Source of the DNA: Bdellovibrionales bacterium
GTDB lineage: Bacteria > Bdellovibrionota > Bdellovibrionia > Bdellovibrionales > Bdellovibrionaceae
Length of the DNA: 61,960 nucleotides
Assembly (NCBI GenBank): GCA_005793345.1
Contig: SXSU01000004.1
Span: forward strand, 1-61,960
Direction: 5' to 3'
Below are positions 1 to 9,300 of the stretch, in pieces; the first letter of the stretch is position 1, and every line of letters begins with the position of its first letter. Position numbers and translations under genes: made by a program. Below the pieces are notes generated by a model. It had not been told where the DNA came from. It was given only the letters and a program-made list of their open reading frames with translations, and searched no databases.

Positions 1-373
1 GACAATAAATTTTGCTTTTAGCGCAGAGAATTTTTTTAAGTACAAGGAATAACTCAATAAAATTATTGAGGCCTATCCCCTGCGATAAGCCGCAGATAAT
101 TTTTTGAGTTATGACGATGGAATTATAAAAATTAACAAGCTTAAACAAATATTTATTGTCGAACTCGCGTTAAAAGATTTCCTTTTAAAAAATTCTTATT
201 TGAAGAAAAAAATTTAAAATAAAATCATTTTATGACCATTAAAAGTATAGTTTACAAATTTGTATTTTATTACTCGAGAAATTTAAAAGGGAGTTATATG
301 ACAGTGTCGAATTGTTTCGCGATTATATCCCATACTATGGGATTAGTGCATGATTAAAATTCAAGGAGATATA
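1..373. other. intergenic region with inverted repeats and a degenerate repeat core
   Basis: No convincing gene is seen before the metallopeptidase. Two nested inverted repeats are visible. CTCAATAA (53-60) pairs with TTATTGAG (63-70), and ATAACTCAA (49-57) pairs with TTGAGTTAT near 104-112, enclosing a CTGCG/CGCAG stem. At about 318-335 the text TTTCGCGATTATATC matches the centre of the module A palindrome found elsewhere in the window, so this may be a decayed copy. The remainder is AT-rich and probably holds the promoter of the downstream gene, but no clear -35/-10 pair could be chosen. Confidence 0.5.
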
Positions 374-1390
374 ATGATTAAGAATTATTTTTTTACATTT
401 TTAACTAGTGTTGTAATTACTGGGAGTATTAACCTTCACGCTCAAGAAAAGAATATTGGAGATATTTTAATTTATAACTCCCGAGTAACTTTACTAATGC
501 CTAACGATAAATTTAAAGGTGTTCCTGTTTTATGGCAAGGAAGTCCAACTAAAGAAGCAATGATGGCTTTAACATTTTTAAAACAAGATTTAATCACTCC
601 AGAAGTTTTAGTTGCCCATGAAAATTTTGAAAAAGTACAATTGTATTATTTTAATCAATTTGGCCGAAGAGGATATGATAATAAAGCTTCTATGGTGCAA
701 GTTGGAGTTAATATGAATAAAGATTTACCCTTTGATTTAGGTATGAAAGAAAATGCCGCATGGTTGGATACTTTAAGTATGTTTGGTTTTGGAGACGGAA
801 CAAAAAATGGAGAGTTGCAGAATTTTATTTCGTCTTTAGAAATCGTGGCCCACGAATTTACCCATGCAGTTGTTAGCTATACTAGTAATTTAGAATATGT
901 CGGTCAGTCAGGAGCATTGAACGAACATCTTGCTGATGTTTTTGGAGCAGTGGTTAGGCAGCATTATTTACCAGAAGCGCCCAATCTATTTTTAATAGGA
1001 GATAATGCCTTAACACTAAAAGGTAAAGAAAAGGCAAAAGCCCTAAGAGATATGCAAGACCCTCACTCAGGGTTAGTTTGGCAACCCAAAGATATGAGTG
1101 AAGTACCTCCAGAATTTTCATCAGAATGTGTGCCAAATTTATTTAATGACAATTGTGGAGTGCATATTTTAAGTGGAATACCTAATAAAGTTTTTGCTAC
1201 AGTTGTTTCTAAACTAGGATGGGAAAAATCTAGTCGTCTGTATTATAAAGTTATGACTGATAAATTAAAACCAACCTCTCAGTTTGCAGATTTTAAAAAA
1301 GAAATGTCTGAAGAGTGCTTAAATGGTAATAATCTAACAGCATCTGAATGTTCTATTATTGATGATGCTTTTAAAGAAGTTGGTCTTTAA
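374..1390 (+). CDS. secreted M4 (thermolysin-like) metallopeptidase
   Basis: A zinc metalloendopeptidase of family M4, probably exported. The ATG at 374 is preferred to one eight codons upstream because AAGGAG at 363-368 sits just before it and a hydrophobic signal peptide (about residues 5-24) follows. Numbering from this start, HEFTH gives zinc ligands His160 and His164 with catalytic Glu161. GALNEHLADVFG provides the third ligand Glu184, exactly 24 residues after the first His as in thermolysin. NDNCGVHILSG matches the thermolysin His231 region. At 338 aa it is short, with only about 40 residues between signal peptide and the mature-like start, so a large FTP/PepSY propeptide is absent; it resembles compact protealysin-type members. 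The gene converges with the next one and overlaps its stop by 4 nt. The substrate is unknown; degradation of host or prey protein is only an inference. Confidence 0.88.
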   Translation: MIKNYFFTFLTSVVITGSINLHAQEKNIGDILIYNSRVTLLMPNDKFKGVPVLWQGSPTKEAMMALTFLKQDLITPEVLVAHENFEKVQLYYFNQFGRRGYDNKASMVQVGVNMNKDLPFDLGMKENAAWLDTLSMFGFGDGTKNGELQNFISSLEIVAHEFTHAVVSYTSNLEYVGQSGALNEHLADVFGAVVRQHYLPEAPNLFLIGDNALTLKGKEKAKALRDMQDPHSGLVWQPKDMSEVPPEFSSECVPNLFNDNCGVHILSGIPNKVFATVVSKLGWEKSSRLYYKVMTDKLKPTSQFADFKKEMSEECLNGNNLTASECSIIDDAFKEVGL

Positions 1391-3396
1391 AACTTAAGTT
1401 TCTTCTTTAAATCATCTATTTTTTTATTCACATCGGGGCCAAGTTGTTTTTTAATTTCCTTTTCAGCTTGGCTTTTTGCTTTATTAGCTTGTTCTTCAAA
1501 ATCTTTTTTAGCTAGATCTGATTTAGTTTGAAAATCAGACTTTTGGGCATTGACCTGATTATTAAGTTTTGTAATCTCAGCTTCAAATTGAGTTTTAAGT
1601 TGAGTTATCTGTTGATCAATTTTTTGCTTTTCTTTACTAATTTGTTCATCCACAATTTTTTTTACTTTTGCTTGTGCTTCGCTAATTTTTTCATTGAGAA
1701 TCAATTGTAACTGTGAAGACATTTCTTCGCCTAAATTTGATTTAATAGTTATAGGAATATTAGGAAGGTCTCCTTCTCCTCTAGCTTCAATGGTTAATTT
1801 TGGGATATTACTAAATACTCTTTTTAAAACTTCATCCAAAGTAGAATTTTTAGCTTGTGTGATGTAATCAATTTTAGAATATTGGTTATCTATATTAAAT
1901 TTCCAATGTTTACCCGTAAAATTAGCTGAAATGGCCGAAGAACCCATTGCTTTTTGAATGCCAAATTCAACATCTTGATTCTTTAAAAAAATTTTAGGGT
2001 CTACAGGATAACTTCCAATTTTTGCAGTAAATTGTTCTTGAGCTGGAGCAAGGTGATGAATCAATGTAATTTCAAATAAAATATCATGTACATTCATACC
2101 CGGAAACTCGCCTGAAAAACGAATTATCATCGGCTTTGAAGTTTGTTTAGAATTGCTAGTTATATCTAAAAGTTCTCCTTTTAGGTTACCACTTTCAGGG
2201 TGCTCTGGTAAATATTTAGAACTAATGAGTGCTTTGCGAAGCCAAAATAAAGGATATGAATTAGGTTTGCCAAACTCATAACTTATTCCTTTAGCGCGGG
2301 GATGAGGTTGAATATTATTTTCAGTCTTATCTGTGTTAGATTTGGTAAGTAGTCCTGGTGGAACATATTTATATACCTTGTTCTTATAAAAATAAAATTT
2401 TGATAAATAGGGTCCTGCATATCGATTTAAGAGTGACTTAGTAATTGAAGAAGCATCTATTTTCGGTAGCTTGAAGTGAGTTTCAAGCATTTTTATATCA
2501 GCCTGTATTAATGACTCAACAGCCTTTACTTGTTGGTTGATATTTTTTAGATCTCCATTGAGATTATCGGTAACTTTTTTGATTTCGTTACTTTTTATTT
2601 CTAACTCTTTAATTAATACATTTGCTTGATCTAAAGATGATTTTAACTCTTCTGGAGTTTTAAAGTTTTTAGTTTTTATCTTTCCAAAGTTATCACTAAT
2701 TATTTTAAACTCTTTTTCTTGAGGAAGGGTTTTAAATTTTTGATTCCACTCAGTAGTTTTAGTGTTTAGTAAACTTTGAATTTCGGTCATTTTCTTCTTA
2801 CTTTGAAGCTGACTTTCTAATTCTTTAAGTTGTGAATCTCCATTTGCACCACTCAAAAGTGCAGCGATGTCACCCAGGACATTATCATCATACTCACTTT
2901 TTGCTTTTTCAAGTCCTTCCTTAGCTAATTTTTGCCCTTCAGTTTCAATAAAAGAAGGTTTATCATCATTTGGATCTGGTGGTTCTGGCGGTTTCACTTG
3001 GCCTGGGGATTTGCGAAGATTATCATATGCAATTTGCTCTAATGTAGCTTCTTGAATAAGAATTTTTCCTCGTAAAAGCGCATCCCAACTCATGGCAAAT
3101 TTAATATCTGAAATCGCAAATATATTATGGGTAGGTTTTTCTGGATTCGTTGCTTGAATATCTTTAATGTTAATTGATGCATTTAAAAAACTTGTATGAA
3201 CAACTCCAACATTAAATTCAGCCCCGAGTCCATTATAACCAGCCCATTCGAGACCTTTTCTTAAATGATGATCAAATAAAAAAAAGAAATATGCGATAAC
3301 TGATGAAATTATAATTAAAGCTGGCACAAAAGCTTCCCAGCGTAAAATTGATTTCTTTTTAATTTTATCTAAACTTGGAGTGTTATTATTTTTCAT
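1387..3396 (-). CDS. TIGR03545 family membrane-anchored coiled-coil protein
   Basis: This 669-aa protein has one N-terminal transmembrane segment (about residues 24-42). An AsmA/TamB-like stretch follows, with GAEFNVGVVHTSFLNASINI near residues 59-78 and a conserved-looking LLRGKILIQEATLEQIAYDN segment. Long coiled coils occupy about residues 180-310 and 590-669; they are very rich in K, E and Q. It matches my knowledge of TIGR03545, an uncharacterised family found with TIGR03546. The partner lies immediately upstream on the same strand with a 2-nt gap, so the two are co-transcribed and probably act together in the envelope. The biochemical role is unknown. The AsmA-like resemblance hints at lipid or outer-membrane trafficking, but that is inference. 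The 3' end overlaps the convergent metallopeptidase by 4 nt. Confidence 0.8.
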   Translation of the reverse strand: MKNNNTPSLDKIKKKSILRWEAFVPALIIISSVIAYFFFLFDHHLRKGLEWAGYNGLGAEFNVGVVHTSFLNASINIKDIQATNPEKPTHNIFAISDIKFAMSWDALLRGKILIQEATLEQIAYDNLRKSPGQVKPPEPPDPNDDKPSFIETEGQKLAKEGLEKAKSEYDDNVLGDIAALLSGANGDSQLKELESQLQSKKKMTEIQSLLNTKTTEWNQKFKTLPQEKEFKIISDNFGKIKTKNFKTPEELKSSLDQANVLIKELEIKSNEIKKVTDNLNGDLKNINQQVKAVESLIQADIKMLETHFKLPKIDASSITKSLLNRYAGPYLSKFYFYKNKVYKYVPPGLLTKSNTDKTENNIQPHPRAKGISYEFGKPNSYPLFWLRKALISSKYLPEHPESGNLKGELLDITSNSKQTSKPMIIRFSGEFPGMNVHDILFEITLIHHLAPAQEQFTAKIGSYPVDPKIFLKNQDVEFGIQKAMGSSAISANFTGKHWKFNIDNQYSKIDYITQAKNSTLDEVLKRVFSNIPKLTIEARGEGDLPNIPITIKSNLGEEMSSQLQLILNEKISEAQAKVKKIVDEQISKEKQKIDQQITQLKTQFEAEITKLNNQVNAQKSDFQTKSDLAKKDFEEQANKAKSQAEKEIKKQLGPDVNKKIDDLKKKLKF

Positions 3397-3398
3397 AA

Positions 3399-3929
3399 TT
3401 AATGTTTTCCATAGAGTGAATCATAAGTTGAATACCATTTATAGATAGCAGTAGCAGCAAAGGATTTCCAAATAAGTGTTTTTTTAAATCGATTTAATAT
3501 TAACTCTCTGTATTTAAAAATCATAACACGAAAAATAAAGAAACCTATAAGTGCAAAGATAAATCCTAAAACACCAGAGCCCATGACGATGGAATTATTA
3601 AATCGAGTGAGAGGAACAATTGGCATATTATACAACTCAACAAATAAACTTCGATAACTTGGGTTTTCTAAAATAGCTCTACCAAGTTGATCAGCAAGAG
3701 GATCAATTAAAAAAGCTATTAGTTTAAAAAAGAAAGCTGACAAAAAAGCTGCACCCATTTGTATTCTAAAAAAGAATAATAAAATAAATACTAATATGGT
3801 TTGCAAGGAGAGCATTGGAGAAAAACCTAGTATTATCCCAAGAGATAATCCAATCGCTAAGGAGTTTTCACCTGTATCTGAATTTAATAATTTAAAAAAA
3901 GCAAATATTTGCTTTAAAAGTAAGGTCAT
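3399..3929 (-). CDS. TIGR03546 family (DUF2062-like) inner-membrane protein
   Basis: A 176-aa polytopic membrane protein with a DUF2062-like core (GLSLGIILGFSPMLSLQTIL, followed by FFFKLIAFLIDPLADQLG). About four hydrophobic segments are present. I place the start at the ATG at 3929 because AGGGGA lies about 8 nt upstream and the sequence after it looks like a normal N terminus. The open frame extends another 44 codons upstream, but that extension is translated repeat module A and is rejected. The gene precedes the TIGR03545 gene with a 2-nt gap, the arrangement known for these two uncharacterised families. Function is unknown. The upstream region is occupied by a complete A-B-A repeat unit, so the promoter must lie in or just beyond repeat DNA. 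Confidence 0.8.
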   Translation of the reverse strand: MTLLLKQIFAFFKLLNSDTGENSLAIGLSLGIILGFSPMLSLQTILVFILLFFFRIQMGAAFLSAFFFKLIAFLIDPLADQLGRAILENPSYRSLFVELYNMPIVPLTRFNNSIVMGSGVLGFIFALIGFFIFRVMIFKYRELILNRFKKTLIWKSFAATAIYKWYSTYDSLYGKH

Positions 3930-3965
3930 AACATCCCCTAATGTATAAAATTCTAATGCAAGAAA

Positions 3966-4133
3966 ATAACAGAACATGATTATGTCTGATATAATCGCGA
4001 AGCGATCAGACTTAATCATGAGCTGTTTAATTCGGGGTGATAGCAAATCACCCCCCAACAAACAAGAAAATAACAGAACATGATTATGTCTGATATAATC
4101 GCGAAGCGATCAGACTTAATCATGAGCTGTTAT
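3966..4133 (-). repeat. palindromic repeat unit A-B-A (copy 1)
   Basis: Two nearly identical copies of palindrome A flank one module B. Each A has outer arms CATGATTATGTCTGAT and ATCAGACTTAATCATG around the inner hairpin ATCGC-GAA-GCGAT. The copies span about 3967-4026 and 4071-4132. Between them GGGGTGAT (about 4034-4041) pairs with ATCACCCC (about 4047-4054), followed by the conserved flank CCAACAAACAAGAAAATAAC. The orientation is the reverse of copies such as the one at 30735. The unit lies between the amidase and TIGR03546 genes. Confidence 0.9.
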
Positions 4134-4175
4134 TTAGTATTAAATATTAAAACAGGTGAATATTTCAACGAAAAC

Positions 4176-4236
4176 TTTTATAATGCGGAGTGATTGAAAA
4201 ATTACCTTTATTCGTATCAGACCTAATCATTAACAG
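4176..4236. repeat. degraded repeat remnant (modules C end, B and A end)
   Basis: The text ATAATGCGGAGTGATTGAAAAATTACC resembles in order the end of module C and module B (compare ATAATACGGGGTGATTG at 34790). The following ATCAGACCTAATCATTAACAG resembles the closing half of module A. Stems are no longer complete. The remnant ends at the stop codon of the amidase gene at 4237. Confidence 0.6.
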
Positions 4237-4941
4237 TTACTTAATTGAATGGATATAGTTTATTATTCCCTGGGAAATTTCTTGAGCAAGTTGCTCTTGA
4301 TAATTTTGAGATATTAAAAGTTGAGCTTCTTTTTTATTTGTTAAAAATCCTAGTTCAATAAGTAATGATGGTACTTTTGAACGGCTCAATACATAAAAAG
4401 GAGCTTGTAGAATTTTTCTTTTCTGAATAGTAAAAACTCCCTCAGTTTGCCTTTCAGTTAATATATTTTCAGCTGCAAATTTGCTCTTATGCAATTTTAA
4501 ATTATTTAAGTAATCTTGCATGATTAAAACAGAAAGATTACTTTTAGCATCCACTCCTTTTTTTAAATTAAAGTCTACTTTTTTATCTGCTGGAAAATAG
4601 AGTTCTAAACCTTTTGCTCTTTCATCATGTGAAGAGTTAATATGAAAACTTATAAATAAGTCTGGTGAAATTTTATCTGACAAATCAACTCTCTCTTTTA
4701 ATTGTAAAGTTGAATCTTCTGTTCGTGATTGAAAAATAATTATTTCTTTTTGCGCGGATAATTTTTTTGCAACCAAATTTGAAATTGTTAGGGCGATTTG
4801 TGATTCAATAAGTGATCCCCTTACAGCTCCTCTATCAGTTCCTCCATGACCAGGATCAATAAAAATATTATACGCAAAAGTATTTATATAAAAAATAAAT
4901 GAAATTAAAAAACAGATAATACTTTTTTTAAATATAGCCAT
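4237..4941 (-). CDS. N-acetylmuramoyl-L-alanine amidase (Amidase_3, AmiC-like)
   Basis: A zinc amidase that cleaves the bond between muramic acid and the stem peptide of peptidoglycan in the periplasm. Motifs in order: IFIDPGHGGTDRGA (first zinc His), Glu in LIESQIALTISN (second ligand), SFHINSSHDERAKG (third zinc His) and LLIELGFLTNKKEA containing the catalytic Glu. Together they define the whole Amidase_3 fold with no extra AMIN or LysM domain. I start at the ATG at 4941, giving 234 aa with a signal peptide (hydrophobic residues about 6-22). A TTG at 4995 would add 18 residues lacking signal-peptide character. No strong ribosome site is seen. About 80 nt upstream is a strong terminator hairpin preceded by a sigma-54-type promoter, so this gene could be under attenuation. 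Confidence 0.9.
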   Translation of the reverse strand: MAIFKKSIICFLISFIFYINTFAYNIFIDPGHGGTDRGAVRGSLIESQIALTISNLVAKKLSAQKEIIIFQSRTEDSTLQLKERVDLSDKISPDLFISFHINSSHDERAKGLELYFPADKKVDFNLKKGVDAKSNLSVLIMQDYLNNLKLHKSKFAAENILTERQTEGVFTIQKRKILQAPFYVLSRSKVPSLLIELGFLTNKKEAQLLISQNYQEQLAQEISQGIINYIHSIK

Positions 4942-5019
4942 AGATCTATTTTTACTTAATCGAAAAGTAAATGTGAGGTTAAATGTTGGTTGCAATATTA
5001 TAATTAGGCAATAGTCGAG

Positions 5020-5073
5020 AAAAAAAAAGCGACCTGGGGTTGGGGGAGGGTCCAGGCCGCTAAGGGGGGTTAC
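5020..5073 (-). ncRNA. candidate 54-nt C-rich small RNA or amidase leader attenuator
   Basis: On the minus strand, AGCGGCCTGG (5061-5052) pairs with CCAGGTCGCT (5037-5028) through 10 bp with one G-U pair, and nine T residues follow (5028-5020). This is an intrinsic terminator. The loop (5051-5038) reads ACCCTCCCCCAACC. A sigma-54-type promoter ends 12 nt before 5073, so the predicted transcript is only about 54 nt. Two C-rich tracts, one 5' of the hairpin and one in the loop, could pair with Shine-Dalgarno-like sequences. The alternative is a terminator in the 5' leader of the amidase gene that is read through under some condition. Both readings are inference from sequence. Confidence 0.6.
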
Positions 5074-5083
5074 CTATAACTAG

Positions 5084-5100
5084 AGCAAGTATAATGCCAA
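5084..5100 (-). promoter_or_regulatory. sigma-54 (RpoN) type -24/-12 promoter
   Basis: The minus strand reads TTGGCATTATACTTGCT. This matches the sigma-54 consensus TTGGCACG-N4-TTGCT at all positions except two in the middle, with the invariant GG and GC separated by exactly 10 nt. The predicted start is near 5073, immediately before a strong intrinsic terminator. No enhancer-binding site was identified upstream. Confidence 0.65.
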
Positions 5101-5361
5101 GGGTGTATTAGTATAATTTAGTTTTAAGCTTTTTAAAGTGACTCTTTTTGAAACTTGATTTTTTTTCAATTTAGTTTTTTTCAGAATTTAATAGATTTAT
5201 CTGTTATAAATCAAAGCCTTAAATACAATAGTTTAAATTACATACCAGAGTGACAAATATGGCTTGTTGCCAACTCACAAAATCAACAATATGACTCCTA
5301 ATGTTCTGAAAGAAATAGAAACAATTAAAAAGTAAAAAAGCTATTAACTAAGAGGTGAAAT

Positions 5362-6045
5362 ATGAAATCACTAGAACAAAAAAATAAAAACAGCAAATGT
5401 AAACTTTATGGTAAATCATTTATATTAATTTCTAGTTTTTTTGCATTTTCTTTTTATGGAGTTTTGAGTAATGCGACACTTCAAGATTCAGTAATTATAG
5501 AATCGGAAGAGGCTTTAGCTCAAACTTATGAAGCAGAACTTGATCATGATGAAGCTGCTCGAAGGTTTAATGATGTAAAACAAGAAACTGATAAATTAGT
5601 GAGTGAAGCTAAAACTAATATTAGTAATTCTATTACTCATCAGAAAAAATTAAAAAGAGATCAAATGCTTGTTGAAAATGAAATAGCAAGGTTGAAAGCA
5701 AATTTAAAAAAAACCAAAGCTGAAGAGTTAAAAGTACAAAAAAGTAAAGTCAAATATGAAAGTAAATTATCATTATTAGAAAAAGAAAAATCTATTCTTG
5801 CTCAGAATGTTGAAACACAAAAAGTACGAAATGAAACTTTAGTTTCAAGAGTTAAAAATTTAAAAGAACAAAAGAAATTAGTGTTGCAACAAATTTATAA
5901 AAGTAAAATTCAGTTAGCCCAATTAAAAAAGAGAATTGAAAAAAGAAAATCAAATGTGAAAGAACTTGATCATGAAGTAAAAAAATTAATAGCCAGACGA
6001 AACCAAATAAAAAAATCTGCTAACACAAATGCTTCACTACAATAA
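5362..6045 (+). CDS. membrane-anchored or secreted coiled-coil protein, unknown function
   Basis: A 227-aa protein with a short basic N terminus and a hydrophobic segment (about residues 19-36), then an almost uninterrupted coiled coil rich in K, E and Q from about residue 50 to 215. The hydrophobic segment could be a signal peptide or an anchor. No catalytic motif was recognised. The ATG at 5362 follows AGAGGTG about 7 nt upstream, a good ribosome site. It stands alone: the intergenic region before it carries the minus-strand sigma-54 unit, and a hairpin follows its stop. A structural or tethering role in the periplasm is plausible from the shape alone. Confidence 0.65.
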   Translation: MKSLEQKNKNSKCKLYGKSFILISSFFAFSFYGVLSNATLQDSVIIESEEALAQTYEAELDHDEAARRFNDVKQETDKLVSEAKTNISNSITHQKKLKRDQMLVENEIARLKANLKKTKAEELKVQKSKVKYESKLSLLEKEKSILAQNVETQKVRNETLVSRVKNLKEQKKLVLQQIYKSKIQLAQLKKRIEKRKSNVKELDHEVKKLIARRNQIKKSANTNASLQ

Positions 6046-6052
6046 GATTTTG

Positions 6053-6073
6053 AATAATCGCTTCACGATTATT
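6053..6073 (+). terminator. hairpin after the coiled-coil gene
   Basis: AATAATCG (6053-6060) and CGATTATT (6066-6073) form a perfect 8-bp stem with a CTTCA loop just after the stop at 6045. The centre resembles the inner hairpin of repeat module A. No T-run follows directly, so it is either a weak terminator or a residue of the repeat family. Confidence 0.45.
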
Positions 6074-6335
6074 GAATAACCTCGAATAATAAAATTTTGA
6101 AGATTATTTATACATTTAATTTTATAATTTTCAGATTCTATTAAATTTAAAAATAAAGACGTTTTCTTTTGAAACATAAAATAAAAAAACTTTATTTTGC
6201 CGTTAATTGTTGTACACTTGTTAATAAGTGTTTCGATCATTAAAATTTATAAAAAATATGCTGTACGTTAATTGGTTTGATCTTAAATTTCTTATTAAGA
6301 TCTAAATTATGATGAAACCCGAAATGGGAGAAATT

Positions 6336-9300
6336 ATGAAAACTATCAACGTAAGCAAACTGAATTCACTTCTTATTGTTAGTATAAGTATGACTGTTTT
6401 TTTTGGTTGTACTGAGCAAAAGTATGCTTTAAATGAAAAAAACAAGCTCAATAAAACTGATGGTTTAATTTCAGGTTCCAACCCTCTAATAGATCCCAAT
6501 CAATTAAGTCAAATCCATTCACAACCTCAGCAACCAGGGACGCAATCCCTTGTTGAACAAATAGTTCCGCCTAATTGTTCGGACTTATCTAAACTAAGTC
6601 CTTATGATCGTCCAATCTGGATAGAAGGTCAAAAAAATCTAATTACTGACACAGATAATTTTTTTAAACTTGCAAATACGACCAGTTGTGATCAGTTTAA
6701 AATGATTCGTTGGGATGCTGGTGATGGCTCTCCTATTCAAGAAGGTTTAGATTCCCAATTTTTACACAAATATTTAAACCCAGGTGTCTATGTTGTTAAA
6801 GTAGATATTACTGATGTGAGTATGAATCAATTTCGTATATATCATACTGTCCGAGTTGTTAGAACATGCAATTCAAGTTCATGCGATAGCTATCTTGGTG
6901 ATTCATTTTTGAGTGGCAATCATCTTGGTGTAGAGGGAGCATCTTATAGCATTGGGGTTCAACGGACTATTGGCCTAAATTTAACAAGTATTGTTTGGTT
7001 TGTTGATGAGGACCTTCAAGATTTAGGTTTACAACCACAAATTACTTTACAAGGCTTATCAGCAGGAGATCATAGTGTTATAGTATCATTAAATAATAAA
7101 GAAAATAGAAATCACTCATTACATTTAATACCAAAAACAACTAAAAACACAGATATTTTAAGTGCCTCTATTATTGGATCACAATATTGTGATCTTGAAT
7201 CATTACAACTCTCGAGTTCTGTGCTAGCATATGCTGGTTTTGAATCGCATTTTGAACTCAATATTCCAAATTGTTTACAAAATTATTTTAAATCATTAAA
7301 ATGGGATTTTGGTGACGGATCAGGTTTAAATTCTTCTGGGCAAGTTAATAAACACACTTGGAATATTGCGGGAAGTTATTTAATGAAAGTTCAGTTGTTT
7401 GCAACCAATAATGCTAATTCACCCTATTTAGTAATTGAAAGAAAAATAACTGTTCTCAATGAACAACCTCCTGCAATACCACCTGTAGTTGTTACTAAAA
7501 ATTGTGGAGCACTAAAAAATGGTGAGGTCATTAATTTAGATCCTCTGATTGAAGTTGAAACACTTGTATGTGGTTTGGAAGGTGAAAAGAAAAATACTTA
7601 TTCAACTCCACTATCACAAATTTGTACTGATGGGCAAATGGTCGATCAAAAAGGAACAAAAACTCTTGTCTTGGCTGGTACTTGTGAGAAACAAAGTTGT
7701 AAAGTCAGTGATAATTTAATTTTAAAAAATGATTCTTCAACAATTTTTTATTCACAAACCCAACCTCTAGGAAGTTGTAGTTCAGTATCTGAGACAAGAA
7801 TATGTACGAATGGCGTTCTTTCTGGAACATCAACAACTGTAAACTTGAATTGTCAATCTGGATGTGGAGATAAATATGGAGTTAATGGAACTAAAACTTG
7901 GGAAACCAATGGCACAACAACCTCAGCAAAAAGTTGCCAATTTAACGAAGAAGGTATTTTAAATATATTTAATACTGAAATTCAAAAAGTTTGTGAAAAT
8001 GGGATTGTCTCAACTGTAGAGTCATCTCAACGAACAGGTCAACTTGTTCAAGAAGGAAATTGTCCAACATACTCATGGAAAGAAACAGGTAAATCTGAGT
8101 GTAATAAAGATTGTGGTGGAACTCAAATGGGAATTTTTGAGTGCCAAGATAATTTAGGTCAGGTTATGAATTTAGAAAAAGAGAATCGATGTGGAGTTAA
8201 ACCAACACAAACTTATGAATGCAGTTCAAATCCAAGTTTAATAATAACGGAGAGTAAAAGTTTAATTGAACAAATTAGTTCAAAATCTTGTGGTAGCAAT
8301 CAAGTGGGTGGAATTTTTAGAACTAAAACTTATACAAACACAACGGTTTGTACTGATAATAAATTAGTTACAAATTCAAATGAACAGGAAGTCCCTTGGA
8401 CAGAAGAAAATCTTTGTGTTCGTTATAACTTAGAAAGATGTTCGAACGATAGTTTAACTCCAATGCAAGCTTGGGGTCGTTTAGAATGGATGAAAAAATG
8501 TAAAGATAGTGTTCCCTTATTAAAAAACTTTTTAGAAAATAATGTGAATGCTGATAATAGTCCAATTTTTGAATTAAATTTAGCTTTGCAAAATTTCATA
8601 AACCAATTAAAAGGCCCTCAAGGCAAAATGCATTTGATAGAATTGGCAATTTCAAAATTACAAAATATAGATAAAGGCGATCACGAAACTGTTGAAGGTA
8701 ATAGAAATTCAATAATTTCAAATGTCATGGGTCAATTGATTAATGGAAAAGTTAGAGAAGTGACAATTAATCCTCAACAAATTTTTACTGAAATAAATAA
8801 AATAGAAGATTTTATTAAATTTGTTAATGGAACAGATGAAATTTCCCTATTAATAAAAGATTTAGAGTTAGTTATTAAAGATTTAAAAGTAATAGACTTA
8901 CCGTTACAAGAAAGAATTAGAAGTGTAATCAGTTCAATAAATGCACCTGATTCAAGTAATAAATTTCTTTTGTTAACCAAAAAAATAAAAGATTTAATAA
9001 ATGTGCAAGCTCTTGAGTTGGATCAAAAAACAAAGCAAGAAATAAATTTACTTGTTGTGGGATTTGAACAACTTATTCGAAGTTCATCATTACGAGGAGC
9101 AAATATAAATATAGGTAGATTAACCTATGTTACTTTCAAGCAATCTATCTCAAAGTCTGATGGTACAACAGGTTGGCAAATTTGGACAGCACCTGCTCCA
9201 GGTTCAAAAGATTGGAACGTGAGATCAGGAGCTCCAATTGATCAATATAATAAACCAATCGATGTTTCAAAATTATCATGTTCAGTTCCTACTTTACTCA

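Noticed and set aside
3930-4061. 44-codon N-terminal extension of the TIGR03546 gene
   Set aside because: The extension is translated repeat module A/B, and a good ribosome site precedes the internal ATG at 3929.
6037-6240. 67-aa ORF on the minus strand after the coiled-coil gene
   Set aside because: No ribosome site or recognisable features; AT-rich text and the hairpin at 6053 lie inside it.
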